64,000 nucleotides of DNA from Whitmania pigra (GCA_021613335.1 JAJTWR010000461.1:124001-188000); one strand, 5' to 3'; numbered from the stretch's first letter, positions 1-12,760 are shown. The notes: generated from the letters alone by a model not told the origin. Numbers and translations are program-made.

Positions 1-2441
1 CGAAGTATATTTCACAACATGGTAATTATTTCAAAACTTCGTCATAAAGCACGTAAACCTTTATGTTCTCGAAAGCCGTCAGTTTCTGTTACACCTAAAC
101 CCAACAAAAGGCTTTCATTCAGCTTTACTAATAATACTCCTCATTATTATTCATTTGTTATTAAAATGACAATTTAAGTTGTTGTTGTTGTTATTATAGA
201 CGAGTGACGTGAAAGACATTTTTTCATCCTCGAATAACACTCGTTCTTTCCAATACACATTCGTATCGACCGATGATGAGTCATACACCTGGAGAGGGCA
301 GAACACGTGGCATCTTTCGAGCAGGAATTTTGTTTGTTATCACTAAATGTTCAAATCGTGATAAATATATTTAGCTCAAGAAGGATTGCTCCTGTCATGT
401 TTATCAACATTTGACAAACAGTTGGCTTACAGACGTTATTGACAAATATTCATTACCTCCTGAGAATTGAGTTTAACATAAAGACGAAAAATTGTTATTA
501 ATAAATATGAACAAAAATAAATAAACATGTATTTTTGGTAAACAAAACTGTATTTCTTACCTGTTTTTATTGTTATTAGCAGGTAACTCGATAACAACAC
601 AACAGAAACGTAAGCTTTCTTTTCCATGTCGCCTGTTCTGACGTATTCCGATATTTTCAAGTGCAGCTTAATGACTTATTCGTAGGAGATGTTCTAACTT
701 TTATTCATATGCAGTATATTTAAAATCATCTTACAACGTTGTTAATATTCCATTTGGTAGGAACAATCTGAATAAATGATGGTGATATCGTCTTAAGCAG
801 GTGTCTTGAATTTGGATTGGTGTCAGGCTTCAGCACAATTTTATAATTTGAGTATTTTCTTTAATTACTTAAGGTGTCTTAAAAACCTTATGCGAAATAT
901 AATTATTAAATAATTTTTTAATTTTATTTCCTAGCTCAGATTTAGCTTTATGTCCTAAAATTTCGATTAAATCTGATTAACCGATAGATTGCAATGGGCT
1001 TAATAATCGCACATTCAATAGACTGAGTCACATATGGAGGCTGACAATTCATACACATTCAATATGCTGTGGCTAGTGCTTAGAAATAACATGCTTACAC
1101 ACTTTTAACCTTATTGTGGTTTACTGAAGCATTACTTACGTGTTTACATACTTAAATCGCATTTAGTCTTCTTAGAAACTACTTGCAAAATTAAAAGCCA
1201 TTTTAAAAATTACTTACGTAAGCATTACTTACGTGTTTACATACTTAAATCGCATTTAGTCTTCTTAGAAACTACTTGCAAAATTAAAAGCCATTTTAAA
1301 AATTAAAGCTTTATTTGAAATGAAAATATACAGTCGTATAGTGGTAAAACAGTAGTAAAAAAATTAAATTTGTTAGTTTGTGGTTAAATATTTCATCTTT
1401 TTCACTCATTCAAGGGAGTAAGCTCCATTGTGATTAAATATTTTCTTGCGATTTTCCAAAAAGTTCATTAAAAGCCCAAAATAGTAATTCTAAAATTTCA
1501 TGTCTTTTTCACGTCTGTATTTTGACACTTTCAAAAATATATAAAATTATTATACTTAGCACCTATACTTAGTACTTATTTTTGAAGTTTTTTCATGCTC
1601 TGCTTAGAACAAAAACAGATTTTACTGAGAAATACTTTTTACTTATTATAAGTGTCGCCACGTGTTCGACAATCACATTATTAAACTTTGAAGAACAGAT
1701 TTTCATGTGAAATGTTTTTCTAAAGATAACAATTTGTACATAATTTGCATGCTATATAAAGATTTTGCTTTTATACATTACTAATTGCGTAAATAGTGAT
1801 CTATTTATTTAAAAAGCTCTGAAAAGTTTTATTTAACCCTCATGATCCTAGTACTCTTTGGTCACGAATTGCAAAGCCTGAGCAACCATGATAGTCTTAA
1901 TGAATATGAATAATGTTTGTTGCATTGCACAAAAATAACGAAGTTTCTACTTGATGCCCCACAAAGTCTAGCGGTTAAAACCGCTGAATTGCATGTGCTA
2001 GAACACTTCCACAAATGTTTTACTTGTTGAACATTGAAATAAGCATTAAGAATTATGCCAGCTTAATGTCAACTTGAATTTTAAATATTCCGGTTCATCA
2101 CGAGTATAGTAGTTTTGAGCTTGAAACCTGAAGAAATTGAAATACTAGACTAAAAATATTCGCAATCCAACCATTTTCTTTCGCTTACCGAAGTCACTAT
2201 GTGCTATTGTTTAACTACTAAAATAACACTATTTTAATCAATAAAAAAATTTTAAACTTTTAAAACTTGATTTGTGGATTCACTAGTTTATTTATATCAT
2301 TAACTGAACACCTGGCGGTGATCTCTGCAGGTCACGGGATAATAATTGTCACCGGCATGCATCATTTTGTGATCATTTAAATAGATCGGAGTTAAAGCTC
2401 TCATTGTTTATCGTATTGTCCTGTTTGCTGGGGGGTTGTAC
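1..2441. other. AT-rich intergenic stretch
   Basis: I see no convincing coding exon on either strand in this stretch. It holds one near-perfect 93-bp tandem duplication (listed separately) and is otherwise AT-rich unique-looking DNA. The last few hundred bases must include the promoter of the kinase gene starting at 2442, but I recognise no motif there. Confidence 0.5.
1128..1305. repeat. 93-bp tandem duplication
   Basis: A unit beginning agcattacttacgtgttta occurs at 1128 and again at 1221, and the two copies stay nearly identical through to about 1305. The near identity points to a recent local duplication. No coding content is seen. Confidence 0.9.
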
Positions 2442-4008
2442 ATGGCGGACAACAAGTATTTGAGAATGAACAAAATAGGCGAAGGTTAAGCACTGCTACT
2501 TTTGCACTGCGAAAAACAAAATGTTTCATGTTATTTACAATTATACGTAGGCACCTACGGAAGGGTATACAAAGGTCTCAACTTGAAGACGAGTGAAGTG
2601 GTGGCTATGAAAATCATCAACATCTCGAAAGAAGTGGAAGGAATTCCAGGCACAGCTCTAAGGGAAATAACGCTACTGCGCGAACTGGAACATCCAAACA
2701 TTATAAAGTAATATTCGAAACAAAAAACCTATAATTGTCTATTTTTTTAGTTGAGATGTGGATTGTCTGCTTGCTCAATTCAGAATAAAAGATGTGAGAT
2801 TAGATGCAATGGACCTCATTCTTGTACTTGAATATCTACCTCTTGATCTAGCAAAATACCTCCACAGTAATCAACTAGCCATAACAAGTATAAGGGTGAG
2901 CAGAATAGCAACCTAGCTTTACTGGTGATGCAACAAATCAACTAATGTTACCAATTTCAGGTCTACACATATCAGCTGTGTCATGCCTTATTCTATTGCC
3001 ACAGCAAAAGAATCATCCACAGGGATCTCAAGCCTGACAACATCTTAATGACTAAGGATGGAAAAATTAAAATTGCTGACTTTGGTCTTGCAAGAGCTTT
3101 GTCTTCTACAAAGAGGGCATATTCCAACGAAGTATTGTATTTCTGATTATTTCAATATCAGAATTAAATGTTTTTATTTGGTGAAAGGCTTTTCAAATCA
3201 CTTTCTGTTTACTATTTACATGTCTCGTTAAAACAAATAGGTCGTCACGTTGTGGTATAGAGCTCCTGAACTCCTTCTCGGACTTACAAGATATTCTTAC
3301 CAGATTGATATTTGGTCACTGGGATGCATCTTTGTGGAGATGCTACTGGGTAGGCCACTTTTCAAAGGAGATACAGAGATGACACAATTAAAAGAAATAT
3401 TCAGGTTCTTAAGGCTTTATATGAATACTTGGGACCCAAAATTACCTGATATAGTGAAATTTCTTAAATCTAGTTGGTCAATACACATTTTGCAGTATCA
3501 TGTCTGTTCCCAATGACAAGATGTTATCGTCTATGAAAGGATCAACATGCAGACACTTGGAATTCAAGGGGCATGGTGTGAATAAGCTGCCCGTAATGTT
3601 AAAAGAATGTGGGGAACATGTTTGTGATTTTGCTCAGGTATTAAGAGTTTGTTCCCATGATAAAAACCTTATTATTTGAAAGATTATATCATATTTATCT
3701 GGTCTTTTTGATGCCTTCCAAAATGATATCTTCAAATGAATTTAAAAAAAATTTCATCTTGAAAAATTCTTCAAGCATTATTTGATTTTCAGAGAATACT
3801 GACATATGACCTGAATGAAAGATGGTCAGCAAGAAGGCTGCTTAAACACCCTTTCTTCACCATTCCCACACCCAAGCAGCCATCAAATCCCACCTTAAAC
3901 CTCTCTGATTATGAATGTTTTGCAAAACCAACACAGACCATTCAAGACTGTTCATCCACAGATGAACTGAAGGCTTTACAAGGCCATGAAGATGTACAAG
4001 CCATTTAA
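2442..4008 (+). CDS. Divergent cyclin-dependent kinase (PGTALRE type)
   Basis: This is a Ser/Thr protein kinase of the CDK family. Seven exons sum to 334 codons plus stop: 2442-2484, 2551-2707, 2784-2895, 2961-3131, 3241-3404, 3496-3637 and 3793-4008. Visible motifs are the glycine loop GEGTYG (13-18, with T16 and Y17 matching the Wee1/Myt1 sites of CDK1), the VAMK lysine (K35), cyclin-binding helix PGTALRE (47-53), HRDLKPDN (124-131), DFG (144-146) and [10 protein letters not shown]. The helix departs from PSTAIRE and is nearest in form to PSSALRE of CDK5. The T-loop reads RAYSNE, so the usual activating Thr is Ser159. The LGTP stretch after the GDTEM segment is absent in this splice model. 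The fifth intron (3405-3495) is the least certain: reading through it stays open to 3516. The exact CDK subfamily cannot be settled by eye. Confidence 0.85.
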
Positions 4009-4211
4009 AATTTCCAATAAGTCATTGACTTAAATAGAATTAGGCAAATCAACTTGCCAAAATACAATGATGTTACATAATACTTCTCACTTATGTAAGA
4101 TCAATATTCTATTTCTTGATGCCAATCTGACCAGAAACACAGCTTACAAAAACAGGATTTAAAGCAATAATTACGTAAAATAATAATCCCCCAACAATTC
4201 ATCAGATGTCA

Positions 4212-7200
4212 CTAATGTTCTGTTCTCTTCACTTTTGAATGCCTTCCAGGTAACTCACAAATGTTACATTCTGGGCAGTGACTCCAGTTTGCCTTGATGC
4301 ACTTCTTGCATTTATTGCAATGGTAGTAGGTCTTGCCAACCTACAAAGAAAGTCAAATGAATTTAGTATTCTGTCGAATCTTTCAGCTATATATTTCAAT
4401 TACCACTCATACCTTGGTAGTGCAGGATTTACATTTTGAACAGTGTTTGTTTTGGGAGCAAACATATTTTTTACAACTGTCACAGAAGCTGAGAAACATG
4501 AACATTTTACAAAGCTGGAAAATTAACCCCAAAAAGGTATATTTAGCTCACCGGTATCCAAATTCTACCGGAAGGGCTACTTTGGAAAGAGGAATGTTAG
4601 TAAAAATGCGAACAATTCCAGATCCAGTAGTATCGTCGCCGATATCATCAGTCCTCTTTCTTTTCCTTAGTTTTGTGTGATTATTGTAGGTTACCTTGGA
4701 AAAGTATTTATCTATGTATTTATTTTCAATAACAATTAATAATTCACAATCATAGTGCTCAGCTGAGTAAGAGTTACTTTACCTCCATGTCTGCCATACT
4801 GAATGCATTACCTTTGCTAATCTTTTCCTCCAAAAAATATGGAAGAGCCAACAGTGTCTGCACTTGCTGATCTAAAAGGTTTCTTTGTGGTTATAAATCT
4901 TTACTTTTAATAAATTGATTGGCTAATGTTATTTGACACACGGCATTGCGGTAGCATTGGAAGATACAATGTGCCTTTAAGATTAGGTTACAAAGCCTCT
5001 AAATTTACATATCATGTATATTATGCATTAATAAAATCTGAAAATCCAACCTTTAAAGTGGTCACCAAAGAAGTCCTTGGATATCCTTAATAAACCAAAG
5101 AGAAGTAATTCAACCATGGCACCAAATGGGGGGTCAATCACCACCAACAACTTGGATCCTGACGCATCGTTTTGTCTCGCGGAAGAGAGGAAATTTAAGT
5201 ATGACTCTCGGCCTTCCAATTCATTGAAGAAGTGATGATTAAACATATTGTATTTGGCAGCTGATTTGTGTGGGAGGAGTCGAATCTATCACCAAAAAAA
5301 TCGTAAATACACAATCCAAAATGTAACATCTAACAAAATAATAGTAATATTTTTAAATAAATAAATTTGCTCAAGTAAAAAAGCTAAACATCGAGCAAAA
5401 TCTTATTCATGGCAGTAGAAAAGCAAATCATAATTTTCTACAGTTGCAATGAATCAAGTTCGAGCTCAAATCCTAGTTTGTCCATGGAAATTAATGAGAT
5501 TGCATGTGCAGCTTTCTCTGAGATCTTATGAACAAAAAACAGCCAATTAAAATTCATAAACTTACCAGTCTATGGTCAATATCCAACATAAAACATGTTA
5601 TTCCTGATACTTTTGACATCTCCTCATATAAGCTGATTGAATTAAAATAAACTAATAATAACAAATCCTAAATATAACTTGAAGTTACACTAAATTACAA
5701 TGTTCATGCTTTGCCCATGCATCAATAAATACAGGGTAGGCCCTAAGTCGCTCACCAAAGAATTGCGTGAAGTGTAAAATCAGCAGGGTAAAATATTTGT
5801 ATGTATGTATAAAATATTTGTATGTATGCATAAAATGTTTGTATGTATGCATAAAATATTTATATGTATCAGTTACTATAACTACTGCAAATTTAATTCC
5901 AATCAAAGATTTTCAAGTTATGAGAAATTTGTTGCTGAGAACTTTAATCGAATTTCTCCTGATCGTGAGCCCATCTCTCACACGACAGTAGGACGTTTGA
6001 TATTTATTTAAACATACCTCGGTACACCAATGCACAAAACATGTGACACCTTCAGTTCAGTTAAAATATGCCTCAGGGTCTTCGTGGTTTTGACATCAAA
6101 ATAAAATTGCTGAAAAACAAATTTAATTTCATTTTTTAACATTAACTGTCATCCTCAATAAATCAGTATATAAGAATTAATTAATTAATTATATCGACAA
6201 ATGTGTTCAGATTGATAAAAGTAAGTTACCAATCATTTACCGCAATGCCTTTGTTTTCAGTGATAGGTTCAAGCAACGATGTAGGTCGAGTCAGAAGTTT
6301 ATCCTGAACTTCATCCAAAATAATGTGGCCTTGGTGATCATCATCAGCTTTTTCAACTGGGATCCCGCACATTTTACAAAATTTTCTTTCTCTAGCTGGC
6401 AACTTTTGAAACTTATGCCACCTTATAAAATTATTTAGATATTGAAATTGTTTGAGCGCTCCATATTAACAAATAAGTAAGCTAAAATATCAACAAAATT
6501 ACACAAATTCTCAAATATGAATTGGAAAACAAGAATTAATGTAAGATAGTCAAAAAGAGTCAATATCATAAATTTACAGTTCAGTAAAATTCTTTGGGCT
6601 ATCATGCTTCTCCAAATGTTGAGAAAATGAACTCTGTTTTTGTCTAGTTAAGACCCCATTATCAGATATGAGTTGATAGAAGCTGCACAATTTTCTGTCT
6701 CTGTTGGCAGAACAAGCATAAAAGGACTTTGTGCCACTCTTGGTCCAACGCTCAAAAATCACAGTTGGCCCTTTAAAAATATAGTAAACTCTATTCAAAT
6801 ATCAATCTCTACAACATTTCAATTGTGATTAAAGTAAAAATAAATGATCATTTTCAATAGATCCAGAAATTAATGTGACGCTTATGCAAATATGTAACGG
6901 AAAATGTAGCCCATGCACAAGATACTCCAAGTAGTCTATAAAAATGCCCGGAGGACATGTTGCTGAAATTTGAAAATGCTGAAAATGAAAAGAGATTTCT
7001 CACATTCTGGAAATGACAAAAACACTGAGAAAGGACCTTGCAATGACCTTCACATATTTTAAGGATATGGAATTTCAGTTCAATTTATTGGTTTCTTTAT
7101 TCAGACAAAAGACAACTGGAGTTAAATGAGATTAGCATCACTTAGACTTTTTATGGGTCAGTGTATGCTAAAAAATTTGCAAATGTGAGGTTTGCAACAA

Positions 7201-7625
7201 AAGTGCTTTCATTCATTTCTACATTCAACTGTGAACAAATAACATGAAATCCAAGCCAGTCTGATTCTAATTTTCGGTGAGTCATGAGAATTTCTATCAG
7301 CAACTTTATTTCAGATTTTAAAGATTTATGATGAGCACCATTTATCTTGCTCATTGTTTTCATAGTTAATAAACAAATTGATAAAAAAATTGATTGTCCA
7401 TCACAATAATTGTATATATTGAGCAACATTTTGAAGTTTGTGACGTGCTACAAACCCCATTAAGATCCATGTGGGCCTTATGGGACAATGTTTGCCTATA
7501 TATTTATGGATAACCCTAAAATATAACATATACATATTTTTAGCATAAAACTTACCATGAGGGCACTTTGGTGAGTCAATCAATATTTCTTCATTAATTG
7601 TAACCTTCACTCCAGAATGAGCCAT
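4212..7625 (-). CDS. ZCCHC4: 28S rRNA N6-adenosine methyltransferase ZCCHC4
   Basis: Human ZCCHC4 methylates one adenosine of 28S rRNA; the same role is inferred here. Ten exons sum to 424 codons plus stop: 7556-7625, 6578-6770, 6241-6421, 6018-6109, 5566-5632, 5051-5285, 4783-4871, 4552-4694, 4413-4488 and 4212-4340. In order they give a GRF zinc finger (CPHG, then FYACSANRDRKLCSF), the Rossmann-like methyltransferase core with LDIDHRL and NMFNHHFF, the catalytic IDPPFG motif, then a Cys-rich C-terminus (FCDSCKKYVC, HCSKCKSC, HCNKCKKC, HCPECNIC). Human ZCCHC4 continues into a CCHC knuckle; this model stops shortly after HCPECNIC, so the knuckle is missing. The gene converges on the kinase gene, with about 200 bp between the stop codons. 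Confidence 0.92.
5790..5869. repeat. 21-bp minisatellite, about 4 copies
   Basis: Four head-to-tail copies of a unit close to aaaatatttgtatgtatgca lie in an intron of ZCCHC4. Short open frames here on both strands are products of the repeat. Confidence 0.9.
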
Positions 7626-9291
7626 ATCGATTAATACTAGCAGTTATTTAGGCAGACGATAATAAGTGAATGTGAAACAAACAACGAGGAAATATTAGCC
7701 AATGAAATAATGTAATGTTTCAATTAATGTAAACACAGTTCGGAAAGCATTATTGCAAAATAAAGTAATAGAAATAATCAATTTTAATGTTAATTTAAAA
7801 AATAAGCTCCAAAGTGTACTAATCTTGCCAGGTTTCTGGACTACCACCACTCAACCGCACTTGGGCCGTTCATCTAGGCAAATCAAACTCTAAATCTACC
7901 GACATGGCTAGCCTGCAAAACTGGAATAGAGAGCTTCCATGTCAATTTTAAAATTTTTATTTGTCAATAACCGACAATATGTCCAATGCGGTACACGGTC
8001 ATTACTATGTTACTCTTGAACTGTAACATCTGTGCCTTAAATTTAATATATCTCATCGAAGTTTGAAGAAAACTACATTAGAAATATCAGCTGTTGATTT
8101 TTTTTTTAGATTGTTAGACTCTTCAAGGTTGAACTAAGAAACTCTTACCGACATGCAGTCACCAGAGATGTGCCTGAAAGTTTCAGCCCTATTTCTCTGT
8201 ATTCTCTGGTCAAAGGACTTTCTTGTAACTATTTATCTAGCGTTCCTTCACAAAGGCGTTTACGGCAGTGCAGGCTGGGTTTCGAACACGACACATTACG
8301 AGTGTTGCCATTACCGCCATATGCAGGAACGCAACCCATTCGGCCAACCTGCACGCCATGGCCCTCCCATAACTTGTAAAATATAAGAACAAAATAAATA
8401 ATTTAAACATGCGGATTCTGCAAAGCAAGCACCCCTTCCCTGTCTGCTCTTGATGACTCCCACATGTTAACATCTTTTATGGAGGGCAACTAGGCCCCCT
8501 AAATCCGCCCAATGGTTCCAGTACGTGCCTCCCAATTGAAATATGACCACGCAAGCATAGTTAAATCAAACGTATATCACAAGGAAAACCATACCGAACT
8601 ACTAGAGAGACATGAAATAATAAACTCCCCATCATATGGTTATCGATGAAAAACCTATTGCTTACATCGATAGCAAGTAATGCATACTGAACGTTATATT
8701 TTCTTTAAATTATGCTTTGAAAGTTACATTCACCGGTCACACGCATACATCGCATCAAACGCTCACCCTCATTTTACATCAATTGCAAACAAATTTGTGT
8801 CACTTCCACAACCAAAACCAATTTCTTCGTAAGTTGCCTTCGAGTTCTTATAATTAATTATAACAAAAAATTCTTTTGCTTTAATATTTGTAAGTTAACC
8901 CAACCCTCGTCTTTCAATAACGAAATAAATGTAATTGTGAAACCATAAAATTGATAATTAATAATTTCATAAGATTCTCAGAGATTAAATTATTATTTAT
9001 TTGTTGAAATTTAAAAAAGCCCTTGAAACAATGATGTCTCGAATTGTTTCTGAACAAAGGTACACAATTATTAACATAATACGAGCTATTTGCATTCACA
9101 CAATGTCTCTTGAGGCTTTAGTCTAATGGGACGGGGCTAAGTACAAGGTAGTTCGAGCAAAGTTTGTCAACATTTGTGGATTATTAGCCTTAAATTTTGA
9201 CTCATAAAATATCTCCAACCGAATAAATAATATTTCGTATTTAAATAAGTTGGCAATTAATTAACGAATATTTTGATATTATCTGTGCGCG
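7626..9291. other. Intergenic region between ZCCHC4 and ENDOU
   Basis: This divergent gene gap should contain the promoters of both neighbours. I see a tRNA-derived SINE near 8240-8375 and no coding exon I can defend. The short open frames at 8153-8473 fall in or next to the SINE. Confidence 0.5.
8240..8375 (-). mobile_element. tRNA-derived SINE
   Basis: Read on the minus strand, the segment has a pol III A-box-like stretch (tggcgtgcaggttggccgaa) and about 70 bp downstream a B-box, gttcgaaaccc, typical of tRNA-derived SINEs. Related decayed copies lie near 39925-40025 and, for the A-box part only, near 18655-18710. No 3' tail or target duplication could be assigned. Confidence 0.6.
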
Positions 9292-11613
9292 ATGATTCTC
9301 TCGGCCTTGTTTTCCTTGTGGGTCTGTTGCCTCACACATGCAAGCAGGTTATTATTTGAAACTTTCTTACTTGTGCACTATTTTTATATGCAAAACTTAC
9401 ATTCATATTAATTATTACGATAGAACTGCCTTTATTATTAGTCATAACAAAGGGCTATGGTTAGCATCAAGCGCTTACTAAACGGCAAGTTGGAGCGCCA
9501 TAAATTTAGTTAAATTCACCTTGATTACTAAATTGTTATCTTGAATATTTAGTATTACACAACTTATTTCACATGACATATGACGATTAACGCCACCTAG
9601 CGAAAACTCTTTTTTTACGACGCATACCAGTTACGATACTTCTGCGGATGGCGAGTTGAGTACCATCCTATCAAAACTTTGGGACCTCGACCACAGTCGC
9701 TGTCAGCCCGGCTCGGACTACGCTCTCAATTTACAAGGCATGTCAATTTCATCCTATTTTGTTTGCAGTTTGATCAGGCACGTATTTTAGGGGTATTTAC
9801 GGGTTCGAATTTCGTTTCTGGGTTAGCAAGAAACGCTCAAGCGTATTATTGTCGGTCGAAAACCCAGATTAAAAAAAAATCGTTACATCATGAGCTGCGT
9901 CGCTAAACGTAAAAAAATTCCCTACTGGATGCGCAGATTTCGGGGCTGTGGCTCTGCGGAGGAATTTCCTTAGCATTCATAAAGATATCTCACCAGAGAT
10001 TTTTTGACAAATTTGCCGAAAGTCCTCTCATCTTGAACCTTATATTGTAATCACTATTATCACCACTGCCATCATCCACTGTTATTATTATCGCAATTTT
10101 TATTATTAATTGTATCATATAATTATAATTATTGATTCTGAAAAATAAAAAAAACTGACCACAGAGAACTTTTTAAACTGTACTTCAAACCAAAACAGCA
10201 TTAGCACAATATTTATTCGATCATGTGAATAAAAAAATTCCTTCCCTCAGGATATGTGACAGGGCTTAATTGGAATCTGACGGATCGGGCCCAAAGGAAG
10301 CTATTCTCAAGTTTTAACGAGGCTTCCGTGTTTGCAAAACCAACCTATAGAAGTAGGAAGTGAACACATAGCAATCCATAATATTAAAATGGCCTAATCA
10401 TAATTTTTTAAGCATTATAGTATAGTAAAAAAATGCTCCCTCCACATCTGTTGTATATTAAAGTAATATTCATCTTGTCCTAGCCTTCAAGGCCCTGTTG
10501 GACAATTACTCGAATGACACGTTGGATCGGGAAGTGGAGACGGATTCCGAAAGGAGGGAAGTAGAAAACTTTCTGACAGCTGCACTGGAGACAGATGTGA
10601 TGAGAGAGACACACAAGTTTTTGGCTGATAAAAGGAAGATTTCCAGAGATGTGTCCATGTTCCGAAATCTCCTGAGGAATTTATGGTTCAGGCTTTACAA
10701 GAGGCTCCACCAAGACAGGTGATAGCGATCCTCTTGATTTGCTGATGGATTGAACACGCCTTTACCAATTTCTAATTAATTTAATAATTTGCTCGTTGAA
10801 ATATTACATTGCTTATTCAAGCTAACAGTGGTAATTCCTAATGATGTTTGGCAATGAAAGAAAATATTAGCAAAATACAGTTCCAGTCTTACTTTTTCTT
10901 TGCCAGATTCATAAATTCATGCGGATTTGAACACATCTTCGTTGGAGAAACAAGAGGAAATGAAGTGACTGGCTTCCACAATTGGATCCAGTTTTACCTT
11001 CAGGAAAGCCAGGATCGGTTGGACTACCGAGGATACTTCAGGAGGGGTACAGTAAGCATAGAGATTAGACTGACTCTTCAATGCAATTTGTTAATTGTTC
11101 ATTTGCCAATAATAAAAAAATAATAGTAATAATAATAACAATAATAACGATATGGAATATATATAATATTGTATATTCCACATATATAATATTGTATATT
11201 CCACATATATAATATTGTATATTCCACATCACCTCTATTGATATGACAAAAGTTCTATAATTTTGAGTGGCCTCCGTGAATAAACCACTATTAGACACTA
11301 CAAAGCTATTTAGCACCAACTTGGTTTTAATTCTATTTTCATTTGTTTTGCTTTGTCATTCTAGACAGAAGAAATTGAAGTTCACCCTCGTTTGATTACT
11401 CTCCAGTTTATTTGGAATAGGATGTCTGGGAAAGGCATTAGCTCAATGTTTGTGGGGACAAGCCCAGAGTTTGAAATGGCCATGTACACCATCACCCACG
11501 TTCTCGGTTTGACGAGGCCTCGAGTCAACATAAAGCAGTATAGGCTTGAGTTGGTAACTTATGGGCATGGAAACAGCATTGGATCTGCTTTTCCAAGATC
11601 ACTCAGCAATTGA
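9292..11613 (+). CDS. ENDOU: Secreted poly(U)-specific endoribonuclease (XendoU family)
   Basis: XendoU enzymes cleave RNA at uridylates, leaving 2',3'-cyclic phosphate ends. Six exons sum to 297 codons plus stop: 9292-9347, 9631-9737, 10251-10352, 10484-10718, 10907-11051 and 11365-11613. Residues 1-17 (MILSALFSLWVCCLTHA) look like a signal peptide, so the product is probably secreted. The start of the domain is SKLWDLDHSR...PGSDYALNLQ. The catalytic triad known from the family is present: His176 in GFEHIFVGE, His191 in GFHNW and Lys238 in RMSGKG, followed by GTSPEFEMAMYT. There is no somatomedin-B domain as in human ENDOU, and the length matches Xenopus XendoU (292 aa). The intron after exon 2 begins with GC rather than GT. 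Confidence 0.93.
11159..11229. repeat. 23-bp minisatellite, 3 copies
   Basis: Three head-to-tail copies of a 23-bp AT-rich unit (core ataatattgtatattccaca) lie in the last ENDOU intron, just after a TAA/ATA microsatellite. Confidence 0.9.
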
Positions 11614-12153
11614 AATTGTTCATAACCACGCAAACAGCTTTTGAACAGCATAACATTTCTATTATAATCATATTGAATGTCTCTTTTTACTCCGATCTGA
11701 CTGCTTTGCTTTAGCATTAAACTATTGACATATATGACAATGCAGTAATTCCAAGGAAATATTGTCTTTCATATACAACATTGACCTTCAGTGATCCATC
11801 ATTAAAGTGCATCTAGATGTGGCCAACAGATGCAGTATAAGTTAATTTTTCAGCTTGGTTTGTAAATATAATCAAACGGTTGGAGCAGAACTCGAAAGCC
11901 ATGGCTGATCACTTTATGTGCGTCGTATTACATGTGTGTTCAACAAAGCATATAAATCTGTTATCGTGTCTAGAAAATCTTCTGTTGAATCCAGATCTTA
12001 CAATGTTTATGATAATACAATTCGTTAAAGTTTCTGTGGTCATTCTACTTCTTGTCTTTCCGAGTATCCTGTTTATTGTGCTAAATGTTACAGGAATAAC
12101 TAGGGAATTCATAAAGCGCTTGTAACCTACGCTACCCCATATCAGTACTAGAT

Positions 12154-12760
12154 CAGTGGTTCTCAACCTTTTTTTCGCCGCGGACCGGTCAATGCCTGAT
12201 AATTTTACCGCGGACGGGGGTGGAGTGGAATTGAATATTACGTAATAAAATTACAAAAATAATATAATTTCCTGCACGATTGGAGCCTGGTGAATTTATG
12301 GGGCGAAGTTCAGTGTTCCACATTGAAAAGGAAAAAAGGTAATAATGAAATTATTTCACTGTAATCACTTAATTAGATTCATTAAAAATTTAATTAAATT
12401 AAAAAGTGTATCATTTTTTTGGTAAGTTGATCGCAAAATGTTACAAAATCAGACTCAATAATTTTACCGAACACGCTAAGAAAGAGATGGCAGCGGTTGT
12501 TCTCAAGCCCTACAAACTATTTTAATTTTTTTAATAAAATGGAAATAATTTAACGACGGTGAAGTTAGCAAGACTTCAGCAAGAACTTTGACATCTAATA
12601 ACGCGTAGAGCTAAAAATATAAAAATTTTTTGTTAGAAAGGTCTTGCTTTAGAAAATGATATCAAAGTTCTTGCTGAAGTCTTGCTAACTTGACCGTCGT
12701 AATAATTTATTGTTCCTTGGGCGGCCCGGTACCATTTGATTCACGGACCGTTGTCGCCTT
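12154..12760. mobile_element. hAT-like non-autonomous relic
   Basis: The left end, cagtggttctcaaccttttt, is a typical hAT terminal repeat, followed by cgccgcggaccggt, a motif common in hAT MITEs. Near 12720-12760 the sequence gcggcccggtaccatttg looks like the matching right subterminal part. The right terminal repeat and target duplication are not recognisable, so the right boundary is approximate. A 43-bp foldback lies inside. Confidence 0.6.
12553..12700. repeat. 43-bp inverted repeat (foldback)
   Basis: Arms 12553-12595 and 12658-12700 are reverse complements at 41 of 43 positions, separated by a 62-bp spacer. The core is gttagcaagacttcagcaag. The RNA or single strand would form a long hairpin. 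Confidence 0.93.

Noticed and set aside
4333..4680. 115-codon plus-strand frame
   Set aside because: It overlaps three well-supported ZCCHC4 exons on the opposite strand and has no protein-like motifs.
8153..8473. Three overlapping frames around 8.2-8.5 kb
   Set aside because: They fall in or beside the tRNA-derived SINE and show no protein family.
11880..12125. 81-codon frame with a hydrophobic stretch upstream of the atlastin-like gene
   Set aside because: I considered it as a first exon, but it has no atlastin-like sequence and no donor in suitable phase joining 13001.
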